A stretch of 64,000 nt of DNA from Sarcocystis neurona. Lineage: Eukaryota > Apicomplexa > Conoidasida > Eucoccidiorida > Sarcocystidae. The stretch spans positions 2,437,577 through 2,501,576 of the forward strand of contig KL647297.1 of NCBI GenBank assembly GCA_000727475.1. The letters are read 5' to 3'. Below are positions 52,601-63,425 of the stretch, in pieces. The position numbers and the translations under genes are program-made. The stretch's first letter is position 1. Every line of letters begins with the position of its first letter. Under the pieces are notes generated by a model. That model did no database searches and was not told where the DNA came from. It saw only the letters and a list, made by a program, of their open reading frames with translations.

Positions 52601-55297
52601 CGGGCGTTGCTGACCGAGTGGGCAGCAGCAGCAGATGCTGCCCCGGCGTGCAGACTCGTGAGCGAGATATTGAGCATGCAGCCGCACAGCGTCGCCGCAG
52701 CAACTACAACAGCGTCGCCTGTGTATCACGGCGGAGCGCCAGCAGCAGCGGCAGGTAGCAGGGCGGAACACGAGAGAGCAGAAGACGACGCTCATCGAAC
52801 AGCCGGTGGAGAGACCGCAGCGGAAGGAAGAGGACTCGGGACTGCCACAGACGTTGCAGGAGCCGCAGCGGGCGCTACGGAGGCTGAACGTCCAGCCACA
52901 GGGGGTGTGGAGGAAGGAGAAGAATTAGGCAGCGCGCAGAGCATGAGCAGCAACAAGAACTGGCAGCAGCCGCTGCAAGTGCTGCTGGCAGCGATGCGAC
53001 CCCCGGCCGTCTCTCCTCTGAGTATCAACGCAGCGGGCCAGGCAGCTGATGTGCGTTTAAGTGTGGGGAGGCTGAGCCAACATATCGGCGCTGCGCTTGC
53101 TGTTCTGCGTGTGGGGTCCTCGGAGGTCCCCCCCTACTGGAGCAGCAGCACATACGGGAGCAGCACCCACCGCAGCACCAGCGGCAGCACGTACCCCAGC
53201 GGTGGTAGCGTCCTGAGCAACGGCAACAGCAGCCCGACGGAGGACCCTGGAAAGGTGCTGCTGCTCAGCGGCAGGGACTTGGGGGGACTCAGCAGCAGCA
53301 GCAGTGACAGCAGCAGCAATGGCGCACGCGAGAGGGTCGGCGGCGGCAGACAGACACGTGAGCGGTGGATGCGCTGGGTAGGGCGCTTGGTGTCTCGACT
53401 GGGCGTCGGAAGAGTCGTGGGGATGGGGCTGCTGCTCGGAGACGAGACACCGGTCGAGGACCAGCAGCAGCGGCAGCCAGCAGCGGTACAGCGATTGCTG
53501 CAGCAACAGGAAGAAGACGAGTTTCTTGCTGCCATGTGGGGTGTGCTGACGGCCACACAGCAGCAGCTGCTTTTCGCCCAGCAGCAGTGCGAGGTGCTGA
53601 GACAGCAGCTGCAGCAACGTCAGCAGCAGCAGCAGGGAGCAGGACGTTCAGGAAAATGCAGCCCCAGCAGCGGGGGGCAGCAGCAGCAGCAGGTAAGGGC
53701 GGGCGGCTGGGTGCGACAGCAGCAGCGACAAATCGAGGAACGGCAACAATCTCCGACAGATGGCACTCTCTGGTTTGCTCCCCCCGTCCCGCAGACGATC
53801 TTGGAGGAATATCGAGGGAGAGGAGACGAGACGGGGAGACGAGACAAGGGCACCTCAAGCGGTCTTGCATTCAGTGATTTCTACACTACCGACGCCGGCG
53901 CCCTGGCATGCGGGCGTCACACTTTAAAAGAGTTGCAGCAGGTGCTGCAGCAGCACCCGCGGTGGCAGCAGCAGCGGCAGCAGAAGCGGCTGGTAAAAGA
54001 GCTGCTACCCTCCGGAGAGCTTCTTCTGCTGCAGGAAGCAGACCTGGAAGAGGAGCAACAGCCTCAGCAAGAGCAGGTCCAGGAGCGGCAACACTCTGAT
54101 GTTGACGGGCAGCACCAGCAGCTGCAAGGGGAAAGGCAGCAGCTCAGCAGCAGTGGCAGGGGCAGCAAGAGCTGTGCGTTTTCGTTGCCGGTTCTGGAGC
54201 AGCTAAGTGGTGGAGACGCCAGCAACGGCGAAGGCCCCAGCAGCAGCAGCAGTGGCATGGAAAGCAAAGCAGGCGGAGAGCCGACCAGGGAAAACAGCAG
54301 CAGGAGCAACAGCAGTCTTCCTCTCCACGAAAGCAGCAACAGCAGAAACATCCCTAAGGACAGCAGCAGTGAGCTGGATGCAGACTTCCGTAGCTCCTTC
54401 GGTGCCACTGCAGCTGCTGCCGCTGTTAGAGGAAGGCAGCGCCTGCGAAAGGTGCAAGAGCTCCTGCACCGCAGAGAACAGCCGCCGTTGCCGGCGGTCG
54501 GCAGCAACAGAAACAGCAGCGGCAGCAACTACCGCGGCAAACAGCTGCTGGGCACGGTGGTGAAAAAAGGGACGAACACTACTTTTGTGGGCCAGGACAA
54601 CAGCGACAACAGAACCGGCGGCAGCAGAAACAGCAGCGGCAGAATTAGCAGCAGTAGCAACAGCAGCAGCAGAACCAGCAGCAGCAGAACCTGCAGCAGC
54701 AGAACCAGCAGCTGGAGGGGAGAAGTGAGCGTCGCCGACCAGGAGGGCGGTGGGGAGGCGGAGAGGTGGGGGCAGCAGCAGCGCTCGAAGAGACGGCTGC
54801 TTCACCAGCAGCGAGGACGTCAGGACGACCCGGCGGCAGGTAGGCTGCACGATCAGCAGCAAGAGCAGGAGGCGCAGCACGCGTCGGCGCAGCAGGAAGA
54901 AGCAAAAGAAGAAACGCTGCCATCACTCGCGCCCCAGCATTCCACAGAGGAAGTGGATGACCTTGAGGACGAAGAAGTCTGGGTCGAGGAAGAGGAGGAG
55001 GAAGATGCGTGGCAGCCGTTGCTGCAGGAGGAAGAGGAAGCAGCGGAGGAGGAGAACGGGGCAATAGGTGCGGAGGGTGAGGCTCCGCTTGAGTACGAAG
55101 TACCAGCAGCAGCAGCAGATGTTGACGCTTTGTCTGGGGCTGGTGCAGGTGGCTGCGCAGACTGGGGAGGGGGGCCCTGGTGTCTGGAGGGCAGCAGCAG
55201 CGAAGGCGAGCAGGCGGCAAGCAGCAGCAGGAGGAGCCGTCGCAAGACGATCAAACGTAGGGGCAACAAAAAGCACAGCACCAGGAGTGGCGTGTAG
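48001..55297 (+). CDS. Large HAAR-rich, probably membrane-anchored protein of unknown function (six-exon gene)
   Basis: Six exons join in phase: 48001-49682, 49930-50053, 50346-50447, 50483-50546, 50593-50651 and 50855-55297. The total is 6,474 nt, encoding 2,157 residues. The start is the ATG at 48001 and the stop is at 55297. Ala, Gln, Ser and Asn runs are frequent. Residues about 444-470 and 498-534 are strongly hydrophobic and separated by a short polar loop, suggesting a membrane hairpin. The cluster of short exons encodes conserved-looking non-repetitive sequence. Exon 6 is mostly low complexity, with islands of helical sequence and an acidic, then basic, C-terminus. There is no signal peptide at the Ala-rich N-terminus and no domain I recognise. 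CAG is on the sense strand throughout, which supports the orientation. Confidence 0.7.
49930..50053 (+). CDS. 48-55 kb gene, exon 2
   Basis: 124 nt between AACCAGTAG and GCAGGA|GTATAG. It encodes CGREWVAPSQKAEHHEKEEE, a Gln run and KTDDDKAAAAAREAFAG, a charged, helical segment. It enters with one nucleotide, as exon 1 requires, and leaves in phase 0. The acceptor has a poor pyrimidine tract, so the 5' border is the least certain in this gene. Confidence 0.5.
50346..50447 (+). CDS. 48-55 kb gene, exon 3
   Basis: 102 nt, phase 0 at both ends, between GGCTGTAG and ACCA|GTAAGA. It encodes 34 residues including TREVLVPQVKGDLHGHDMLR. The GDLHGH string resembles a metallophosphatase motif, but nothing else in the gene supports that, so it is treated as coincidence. 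Confidence 0.6.
50483..50546 (+). CDS. 48-55 kb gene, exon 4
   Basis: 64 nt after CTGTGTCTCCGGATAG. It encodes TIKQLYESPLLLLHLLLVYG and ends at TGGC|GTACAT (leaves one nucleotide). An in-frame alternative donor, CTG|GTATAT, exists upstream but does not fit the next exon. Confidence 0.55.
50593..50651 (+). CDS. 48-55 kb gene, exon 5
   Basis: 59 nt after CCTCCCTACGTGCAG. It encodes YSDVGASLLPPFVLQSPLL and ends CTG|GTAGCA in phase 0. Together with exon 4 it forms a Leu-rich, helix-like hydrophobic segment. Confidence 0.5.
50855..55297 (+). CDS. 48-55 kb gene, exon 6
   Basis: A single 1,480-codon terminal exon after GATGGACGCAG (the pyrimidine-rich CCTGCCCAG lies 12 bases upstream). It begins EVEVLRHVVDRERR. 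Islands of normal sequence (LELRLIFLQQVALLQQYLED, WAWDRLLRCIQTATVAAELV, RWMRWVGRLVSRLGVGRVVG) sit between Ser/Asn/Gln/Ala HAARs. Near 51420-51560 a Trp-Gly-Ser repeat is encoded by CAGCAGCACGTGGGG-type units. The C-terminus is acidic (EEEEEEDAWQPLLQEEEE) and then basic (RRKTIKRRGNKKHSTRSGV). It is open across 4.4 kb, far beyond chance. Confidence 0.8.
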   Translation, partial: EVEVLRHVVDRERRCAAAAAQEAARASSAKAADAAAAAAESATATTAEPAPGGRQGEKLLATKGSPLSEQEGRPAAAVRAAAAGAANPLTGGDLAAPSLAAAAVSVAAAGGAPVVTLELRLIFLQQVALLQQYLEDASSMLLVSDSLSSLPSSRGAGNNSSGSTLCSLGKRFWSGLWDCRSNGTSGRDRRGASSVWRSNSVWNSSSNTAWGGGSVWSPNSSTWGGSSSTWGSSSLVGLSTMKDAAAAVWTAERRFCCCVQATLLQLSSAATRASLWESWVVSAPAAAAAEGYSVGRPCGPVAVGQASCRQKQRGDALSLLQQQQQGRDAAALRRRNRHNTRRPAWRQGPQEELPQQQLPQQRTTKMEIKQQQQIPRTLDEELRACSNAAAACGGVERSLQACCSRTSTSSSNRGNAGQVLHAADSSGGSRGDGHHHSDREPGASTTVGGSNSSNSNTRTSIPTNSSSRGRHSSSSSLSSRRRILSGGTQERSSSSGSSNSRLVNVMSGCRRMWQWLLSSSSSSGLSDGAQWAWDRLLRCIQTATVAAELVENCSWQVRQLLLVEEALDTAERQLDVCVTSLQRALLTEWAAAADAAPACRLVSEILSMQPHSVAAATTTASPVYHGGAPAAAAGSRAEHERAEDDAHRTAGGETAAEGRGLGTATDVAGAAAGATEAERPATGGVEEGEELGSAQSMSSNKNWQQPLQVLLAAMRPPAVSPLSINAAGQAADVRLSVGRLSQHIGAALAVLRVGSSEVPPYWSSSTYGSSTHRSTSGSTYPSGGSVLSNGNSSPTEDPGKVLLLSGRDLGGLSSSSSDSSSNGARERVGGGRQTRERWMRWVGRLVSRLGVGRVVGMGLLLGDETPVEDQQQRQPAAVQRLLQQQEEDEFLAAMWGVLTATQQQLLFAQQQCEVLRQQLQQRQQQQQGAGRSGKCSPSSGGQQQQQVRAGGWVRQQQRQIEERQQSPTDGTLWFAPPVPQTILEEYRGRGDETGRRDKGTSSGLAFSDFYTTDAGALACGRHTLKELQQVLQQHPRWQQQRQQKRLVKELLPSGELLLLQEADLEEEQQPQQEQVQERQHSDVDGQHQQLQGERQQLSSSGRGSKSCAFSLPVLEQLSGGDASNGEGPSSSSSGMESKAGGEPTRENSSRSNSSLPLHESSNSRNIPKDSSSELDADFRSSFGATAAAAAVRGRQRLRKVQELLHRREQPPLPAVGSNRNSSGSNYRGKQLLGTVVKKGTNTTFVGQDNSDNRTGGSRNSSGRISSSSNSSSRTSSSRTCSSRTSSWRGEVSVADQEGGGEAERWGQQQRSKRRLLHQQRGRQDDPAAGRLHDQQQEQEAQHASAQQEEAKEETLPSLAPQHSTEEVDDLEDEEVWVEEEEEEDAWQPLLQEEEEAAEEENGAIGAEGEAPLEYEVPAAAADVDALSGAGAGGCADWGGGPWCLEGSSSEGEQAASSSRRSRRKTIKRRGNKKHSTRSGV
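54590..54720 (+). repeat. In-frame AGCAGCAGAAC minisatellite
   Basis: Repeats of AGCAGCAGAACC and close variants within exon 6 encode SSSRTSSSRTCSSRTSS-like blocks. The unit is a multiple of three, so the frame is kept. Confidence 0.7.
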
Positions 55298-58200
55298 AGT
55301 CTCCGTCGCCCCAGCGGCCACAGCTGCGTTTGCTATGAAACAAGTTCGGCAGCACTGCACCTCCGGCGCAACAGCGGAAAAGCCGAAATCTGCAGGCAGG
55401 CACACAACCGGTACGACGCACCGAGACCACCAACAGCTGCTGCTGCTGCCGCTCGTCCTATGTAAACTGCTCGCCCCTCTGCTCGTTGAGGTCTAAACTA
55501 GGCATGAGCAAGAAGAAGAAAAGCCGCTACAGGAGACGAGCAAAACCGGTACGCGTTCTCCCGACTTCGAGAGCGACACACAGCAGGCTCTTTGGGGAGT
55601 GCTGTGGTTGTGATCTGCTTTTTCACTGGGTCGTCCACAGCAAGTATTCCTTCTGCAGATTACCTAGGAGCTCTGCGATGTGTGGGGTCCCCTTACGGAA
55701 GTAGAAATCAAGACGCGTTGACACCGCGCAGGACGAAGCAGAGAAATTATCGAAAGTGCAACCGCCCTCGCCGTCCACGACCCGTTTGCTGCTGCTGCTG
55801 CTCTTGCGACTGCTGCTGCTCTGACCACTGCTGCTATTGAGGGCTAATAAAAAAATGTGCCCGCTTCTTTTTCTTCGACGCTGCAGACGGTAGTGCTGCG
55901 CTGTTGCTACTCTGACGTGCGCTTCCGCACTACTTTTGCTTCGCCGTCGTACGGCTGCCTCAGCACACCAGTGCGTGTCTCACCTTCATTGACTAGGCAA
56001 ACACTGCATATGTGTCTGGCTGAAAGTAGAGGCTCTTTTTCCCAAACACAAGGACACAAGCTACGGACGGAGAAGTGAAGCGATTCTCCGACTTTTTTCC
56101 ACGCACGCAGTTTCAGCGTCATTTCTGTCCGTTCCGTAGGTACGCGCACAGAGATGTTAGTAGGCCCTTTCGTTCGTGTCGGCGGAGCGACTCCCGCTGT
56201 TCCGGTTGCCCTGATTCAGTGGCACACCTCCGGACGGCGCCCGGTACTGTGTCGGCTACTGGGTCTCACGTGGCCCATCCCTTCGTGCACCCCTCGTACT
56301 TAGCAGCTGCACCTACTCCGTGGGTCCGTGGCGTCGGCTCCGCCCCTACCCTGTGTGTGTCCTGGTCGCCATCTCCACATGTACTGGCTCGACACGTTGA
56401 TTCGACGCGCAGTGGCGTAGGTTCGCAGAGAGACATAAAAGCGTGTGCCCGTAACTGACCCTCCTAGGGCTCGCTGTCTACGTTTCGTCCTCGTGAGGCG
56501 TCGATTGCGCGCTGCCTCGGCAGGCGCCAGATGTCGCGAGCTTGCTGCCAGAGTCGGCGTCGGCGTTACCTAGTGTGTCGGCTGCGCCTCCTCGGAGGAC
56601 GGGGTCTGTGATCACCCCTCCCACCTGGGCTGCTGTATCGACCCTCAGCGTCGGCAGCATCTCCTGCATCCTCCGTCTCTTCTGCTACTTTCATGCGGGC
56701 GGCGCGAGCATCTTCGCTGCCGCGCATTTGCGAAATACGCCCCTTAGTGCGTACACCGTCCTTTTGCTCTTATATTTGTCGTTGGGGCGCAGAAAACATC
56801 AACCGCCGCTGCGCCGACTCCACATTGACACATCGACCTCGGGGGGGCCTTCTGCATCACTTGACAGTGCGTCTCTCGCATTTTTCTTGATTGTGCGTTT
56901 CTCTCGTGTTTGTCGACAGCGTCTGCTTGTCGACCGCGTCCCGCTTCGTCCTCGGTGGCTGAGGGCTCGCTTCGACCTCGTCGGCAGCGTCGCGCTGTCC
57001 TTCGCAGCTGCGCCCGCGATTCGTTCTCGTACCTCACTTTCTCGTTTTGGCAGTGTTTGGCCTTTGCCGGCTACGTTCATGCTACTATGTGGTCGGCACC
57101 GCCTCCTTCGATATTTGCTCCGCGTCCCGCTGTAGTTGCGACAGCTTGTCTCATCATCGTCCCGTGACGCGTCGTCACTAGTGGGCGCCATACGGCGGAG
57201 GCCGACCGGTGCTTTGCACGTCGTACTTGCACTCCAAATGTCCGGCGGCATCGGATTGCAGCACTAGATGCTTTCTCCTCTTCGTATTAGCAACGATGTT
57301 GATTGGTTGGATTCAGAATGCACGTTCGTTTTCTGTGTTGTCTACGAATCGTGAGGGTTCTCGATTCATCAGAGTTCTCCCTGTAGCACTGCTCTATACG
57401 CGCACAGCTTCTGCGTCGGCTGGCTGCCAGAAGGAAGAGTCGCGCAACGCAGCGACGTATCTGTTGATTCTTGGGCCGTAGTATTTGGGCCTCTGCTATG
57501 GTAGTTGTGCAGGGCTGGAATTATAAAATACCCCGCAACGCGAATGAACGCTTGTTACAGTCGCCACGCAAAGAACAAAAGCGAGATCCATTTTGCGGAA
57601 CTCTTGCACGCCGGGCAGGCTACAGGGAATATCTGGCATTAGTACGAATGTGGGTGACGGCTGTTTCACGCGTAGACGCATGGATGTGTAAAGGTTAATT
57701 TTCTTTGACAAATAAATGTGTATGTGTGCACGTGCAGATATGAATATGCGTAGTGTGCGTACCGACGCGGGTGTCTCGTGTGGACACTTGCAGAAGACGA
57801 CGTCCGTGGACGATTTATTCTCCGTTTCTAAAGGAAAACAGAGTAATTCTGGAAGGGGGGGGGGGAATCAGCAGAGCTTCGTGTATAGCGTGTCTGCGAA
57901 GACGTGTGGAATCAAATGCCTCCGTCCCACACGTTGGTTTTTAGCGAGTAAATATATGTGTTTGTCTAGCTGTATCTCTGCATGAGCGGGGGGAGATGTG
58001 GGAGTGTAAAGCGCTAGCAAGAGTGGTGGTAGAGTATTCATGTTGTGCATCTTCCCCGCAAATGGGAGCTTTTTCTTCCGTCCACTTCTCTTCTCGACAT
58101 ACACGTAAGTAGATGGGGTTCATATTCCTACCTGTTTACCTCAAGTAGACGGTGGAGGTGGCAAGTCCTTGGAGAGAGACGCACTGAGCAGTTTCGTGGG

Positions 58201-59869
58201 TATCGAAGCGACCGGTGAGTAAAGAAATATACGTGACACATGGAGACTGCGTCGCATGGTTGGGTGTAGCCTGGAGAGGAACATTGCGCGTCCTCGTATG
58301 TGTGGTAATTTCTCTATGATCCCGCAGCAAGTGCACATCAATGGAGAGAATAGAAGTGTGTCAGTAAGTATACGACCAACGCAGTCGTTGACTGTCACGC
58401 AGTAATAGGGGAGGGTTTTTGTCTGGGCGAGCACAATTCACCGTTAGATCAGGAAGCCACTACGTTGTAGTCACCAAGGGTGACTGAACAACAAAGGGTG
58501 TGTAGCTGAGAGACAGAGCGATGCAGGTGATCGTGTTGCATAGAATTCTGCGACGTCATGCAGCAGTAAACCAACACGGTAGTACGTAGTAGTGCACAAC
58601 GGTGTAAGCGAAGGCAGTTGGATGGGGCCGCACTGATATATATAGAGATCTGGAGCGTCACGCAAGGGGTCAGGTAGGCAGCATGATCCACAACAGTGGT
58701 ATCGCGACCAGAAGCGTGGATGTGTATATCTTCGTATGTGGGGACTAAAAGTCAAACGTCCACAAAGGTGGAGCACTGGTATATTGGGAACTATCTTGGG
58801 TGGAAAAGCATTAGTACCTACGTAGCGTGATATGTGGCGCCGTGGTGGTGGGGCGATGCACCTCCACACACGTGTAGAAACGGGCAGATAAAACGGTGGT
58901 AAAGTAGCACTTTGGTAAGTACGTAAAATGGTACGTTGCACCGTTGCATGAAGTAAACAATGTGCCGCATTCGCAGAGCAGGATAGCGAGGGCGATTGCG
59001 AGTCACGCTCTAAGAATCTGATTAAACCATAGTGCACGCGTTCGTTTGGGCGGGCTAATGTGTGGCACATGGGCATGAGTAAGGTGCAGAAACTTACCGT
59101 TTGTGGTAGCTGGGTAGACAGATTGTAGGGCAGAGGAGATATGCAGCCTGGTCTACACAGGGCACACGGAAGAAAACGTGCTGCAGTAATACAGGGGTCT
59201 GTATAAAATTGAAGTCAGGAGGAGTGAAGAGGATTTGGAGGGCTTGTACGGAGGTAATGAGCAGAGGGACGCGTTGTTCTAGATCATGAAGTAAAGCGAG
59301 TGAAGGAGCGGGAAACAAACTGGAGCAGCTGGCCGCAAGATTGTAGTGAAGAACTCTGGAGACGCATACGCGGAGTTCCTTCTGTAATCGGAGCCCCGTC
59401 TTTCATACTTCTGCCAAGTACGTTTGCGAAATATTTCACATACGTGCACGTATTGGCTCATGCAGAGTTACAGGCAAATCTAAGTGGACCAGGGGTACGG
59501 GGGAGGAGGGGGCTGACTGTGAGCAGCAGCTGGTCACTGATGACTTCTTTATTTAGACTGCTTTCTGCGTTTGAAGTAACCATGGGTTCCCGTAGATGGA
59601 GAAACATACTACAGAGTGAAGAAGCAGTTGCACCCGTGTTTCTGCTTTTGTGCACCCCTCCATACCCGTGTGCGTAGTGGCACACGTAGCAGGTGCTTGC
59701 ATGTTCGTGAAGACCCAGACATCTCTGTTCTATTCGTCGTGTAGCCTATGTAACTCTCGAATCCATATCTGTACTAAGAGGGGTTCCAGGAGTGTGGGTG
59801 TCGTAGTCCTTTATGTTGTTGTACATGTGTTTCGGAGCGTGAAGGAGGGTGCAGATCGGTTGTAGAATG

Positions 59870-60055
59870 TGTAGGGGTGAAAGTGGGGATCTGCCATCTA
59901 GGTGGGTAGGTGAAGGGCAAAACCACGAGGCAGGTGTGAGCAGAACGATTGACATGTGTGTGTAAAAGTGAAAACTTGCCATCTAGATGGGTAGGCAAAG
60001 GGCAGGACCGCCGGCCATGTGTGCCCAGAACGATTGACACGTGCTGCTCTGGTGC
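59870..60055. repeat. 85-bp tandem duplication
   Basis: Two copies contain CCATCTAG(G/A)TGGGTAGG and AGAACGATTGACA(T/C)GTG. The starts at 59894 and 59979 give a period of 85 bp, with about 20% divergence. Confidence 0.75.
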
Positions 60056-61149
60056 ACCTGGGTGCATTCGTGGCTAATGGATGAGATCCTCGCCTTCGAA
60101 TTCCTTCAGTAACAGATATCCCTCGTGATCCTGTCTGCCTTGAATAGGATGTACCAGCGCATTCATAGGGGGGGAGGCAGGGATATCCGAATGTGCACGT
60201 GCGCCCACTGGTGCAGGTGTGCGAAGAAAGCAAAAAATATTCTGCGCGTGACGTGTGGAAGGCGGTTTCCGTCGGCGTGTAGGCAGTCGGCACTTGTTAG
60301 TGGTTTGAATACATAGTCTGGAATGTACTGTATTACAGTGTGTAGCTGATTATATGTTTCCCGGTAAATACAGACTCGTGTGTGCCTGCCCACACATGTG
60401 TGTCTACACTTTTCCATACCAAACATCAGGGCAGAGGGGCGTGTGCGCCTGCGTATTACTATGACAGTATGAAGTGAACTGTTTACAGTGGAAAAGTCAT
60501 CTTCGTGGGTTTGGGCACCTTTCTCTGGAATTAGCTGAGCGGCCTTTTGTAGAGGCATGTTTCATTTTTTCACCCGCTCTATCCGTGCAGGAAGTTTTCA
60601 CGAACAGAGTTCTTTCCTGTCGTCACCGTAGCAGTCTCCGGGCCATCCGCAGGATCGGAGGAACTAGGGGAATATATTTTCTGGATGTTCTCTACCCAGA
60701 AATGCATTTGTTCTCGAATCATCATTTCCCCTTTTTTAGTTCCAGCAGTTGGATTTCTTTATAGACCAACAGAGACTGTAAGAAAATTCGCCGGAGGTGC
60801 AATAAGGGAAGTAGTTCAGAATTCAGCTTTGCGACTGGATTGCTTAAGAAATGAGAGTAATAGTTCAGATTTCAGCAGCACAGCTGGAACGCCTAAGGAG
60901 GAGGGTAGGAAACATCAGAGCTGACGTGGGAAAAGGCGGTTCCACGACGGGGAAAATAAACTTCAGGCAAACGTTTTGAGGTTAGTATTTGGTTATTCTA
61001 TCCGTCATAAACGCACCAACACATACACATTATGCACATATATATACATGTATGTATTGTATGTACATGTATAGACTACGACACAGAATTACGTACACAG
61101 GTGTTTCAGTGCGTTGCTGTCCGTTATTTCTGTGCGTGTGCATGAAGGC

Positions 61150-61210
61150 GTGTGAATGTGTATATGTATATATATATATATATATACATATATATGCGTG
61201 CGTGTATGTG
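61150..61210. repeat. TA microsatellite
   Basis: (TA)n run with GTATATGTATA flanks, one of the few microsatellites in this repeat-poor part. Confidence 0.8.
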
Positions 61211-62579
61211 CCTACGTGGAGTGGGTGAACTTGACGGAAGACGACGGAACGGGTGGTGGTGTCTGCACGGGAAGCACCAAGATTCGATGTCCAGTTGAAG
61301 GAGGAGGACGAAGACCGTTCCTTTTTTTCTGATTTTCTCCTCCAAGGAAGAACGTCTTTTGGTGTGAACCGCACCGGAAAGACGTCGGACTGTTCGCGTC
61401 CAATCGGCAATGTATACCAAGTACCGAAAAAAATACCGTGCGTACGTCCGTGCTTGTGAATATGATACGCATCTTGTGGATGATGTTTACAGCATCGGCA
61501 TGAGTCCACTGTAGAGAGGGGGTATACGCTCGTGTCTATCTGAACGATATAGCCTATCTGTGCACGGGAAGACGTTTTTACGGGGCGTAGACACGTCATT
61601 ACAAGGCTACGCTTTAATGATGTTCGTGCGCGCCAGCCCACCTCTGCACACGAAAAGGATAGTAGAGGCACGGATAGAATACAGCTTTCACTGTACGTGC
61701 GTGTCGCCAGTGTGTGCCCTTGTGGTACGCTGCGAAGAGGAGTACCAGTTCTTTTCAGGAATTGTATGTGATAGAACATATCCATACCTAACGGAACCTG
61801 TTTCCGCAATACCAATGTCCAGGGTGTCTGTGCTCAGTGGACCTTTTTATATACCTTTGTGTTTTGGTAGAGAGTTTCTGTACGCGGTGGAACTCCGTAC
61901 AGCACCCGTTCATGTGATGTACACATATTAAAAAATCATTTTGCTCGCGCTGTTGCGGGTGACACCTCAGTCACGCAGACGTGAGGAAACAGTAGTGGAT
62001 GCCCGCGATGTTTATGCATAAAGGACCTTTTGGTGGGTGAAAGAGTTTTTTTCTCTAGAGAAAGTTAAGGATGGCTGTGAAGGAACAACTCCAGCCTTTC
62101 TCCGCATGTGACAAACAGTACCTTTGGCGTTGGGTTGGCCGTTCGTACATTCCGAGGTAACAGGTGCATAAGTGCTTCTCTCTTATCTCGAATTTCGGGA
62201 GAACACATGTGTCAGCTTCTCTGTGGGCGCGTCGTGTCCAGCGCTCCGGCCCTTGGTGTTGCTTTTTCGAGAAGAGGGGGGAAGACATACACACGTGGTT
62301 GATTTTTTCCGCCTTCGTGTTACGGTGAACGGACATTGCGAGAGTTTTCTTCAAAAACACTGCGCCTAACTATTAGTTTCCCGGTTCAAAACCGAAAAAA
62401 TTCATATTCTTCTGTCCTGTGTGCCGAATGCGTGGGAGACTGGACCACGTACCGTCTAGTACCACTAGTATGTACTCTTCCGTTGCAGTGAGCAAGTAAG
62501 CACTTCCGTCACGCGCAGCGGAAACTTACTGAACAGTGACTTTTCAGACGGACTACTGGAGGGCAAAAAATATTTTCCG

Positions 62580-62800
62580 AGCATACTTTCCGGAATTAAG
62601 CACAGGCACACTGCCTTCATAAACCGTTACTCTCCAGAGTCAGGATAAGCTTGCGTCGAGCGCGTCAAGATATGAAGCCTGTCCCTTTCCAGTATACTTT
62701 CAGGAATTTAGCACAGGCTTCCTGCCTCCGTAAACTGTTACTCTATAGTCAGGATAAGCTTGCCTCGAGCGCGTCAAGATGTGAAGCGTGTCCTTTCTTA
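62580..62800. repeat. 111-bp tandem duplication
   Basis: Two adjacent copies start AGCATACTTT (62580) and AGTATACTTT (62691). They share CAGGATAAGCTTGC(G/C)TCGAG and CGTCAAGAT(A/G)TGAAGC. One copy carries a two-base deletion. About 85% identity by eye. Confidence 0.85.
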
Positions 62801-63425
62801 GTGAAGCGGGGGAGAACACGTGGCGTTTGCTGCAGCCCTACCAGAAGCACTCTCGGTGGCTCTTCTCTCACACGTGCACATCGCACACGCGAGCTCAACT
62901 TTCACAATGAAACACGTCTTCTCAAGGTAGTGCTGAAAAGCTTCCGCTGTGAGAACATGAATAAGGCCGTGGACGCAAATTGCCTTCTACAACTGGGTGT
63001 TCACGGCAAGGACGACCTGATCGTTCCGAGCGAAACGCCCATTTTATTTGACACGCTAATAGAGAATTAAACTCTCAACTGCTCATTCAAGTCCACAAGG
63101 TAGTTCTACACATATGCTCATCCTGCAGAGGGTAAAAACTGAAGGGTACGTTGTTTTTCGACAGCTTACGAAACTCTCAAAATGCAAGTGTAATGCGCCT
63201 CACATATACACTAACATGTGTATATAAATATGTATGCCTTTGTCTGTGAACCATCGTGGCTTGCTAAGGCATACGGGTATTCTTATAGATGTGGTGCATG
63301 TACCTGTTATTCGCATCTATATAGACGTGAAAAGGGTAGTAAAAGACCGCAGAGAACTTCTAAAGCTGGATATTCTAGAGCTGTTGTGAACAGGAGTTCT
63401 TCGAAGTCCAGGTTCTGCTGGGGAA

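Noticed and set aside
55504..55704. Short frame starting MSKKKKSRYRRRAKP
   Set aside because: Attractive basic start and a possible GTACGC donor, but no continuation could be found and the following residues look random.
58471..59076. 201-codon minus-strand frame
   Set aside because: No domain, no HAAR and no splice support; Pro/Leu/Cys/His composition looks non-coding.
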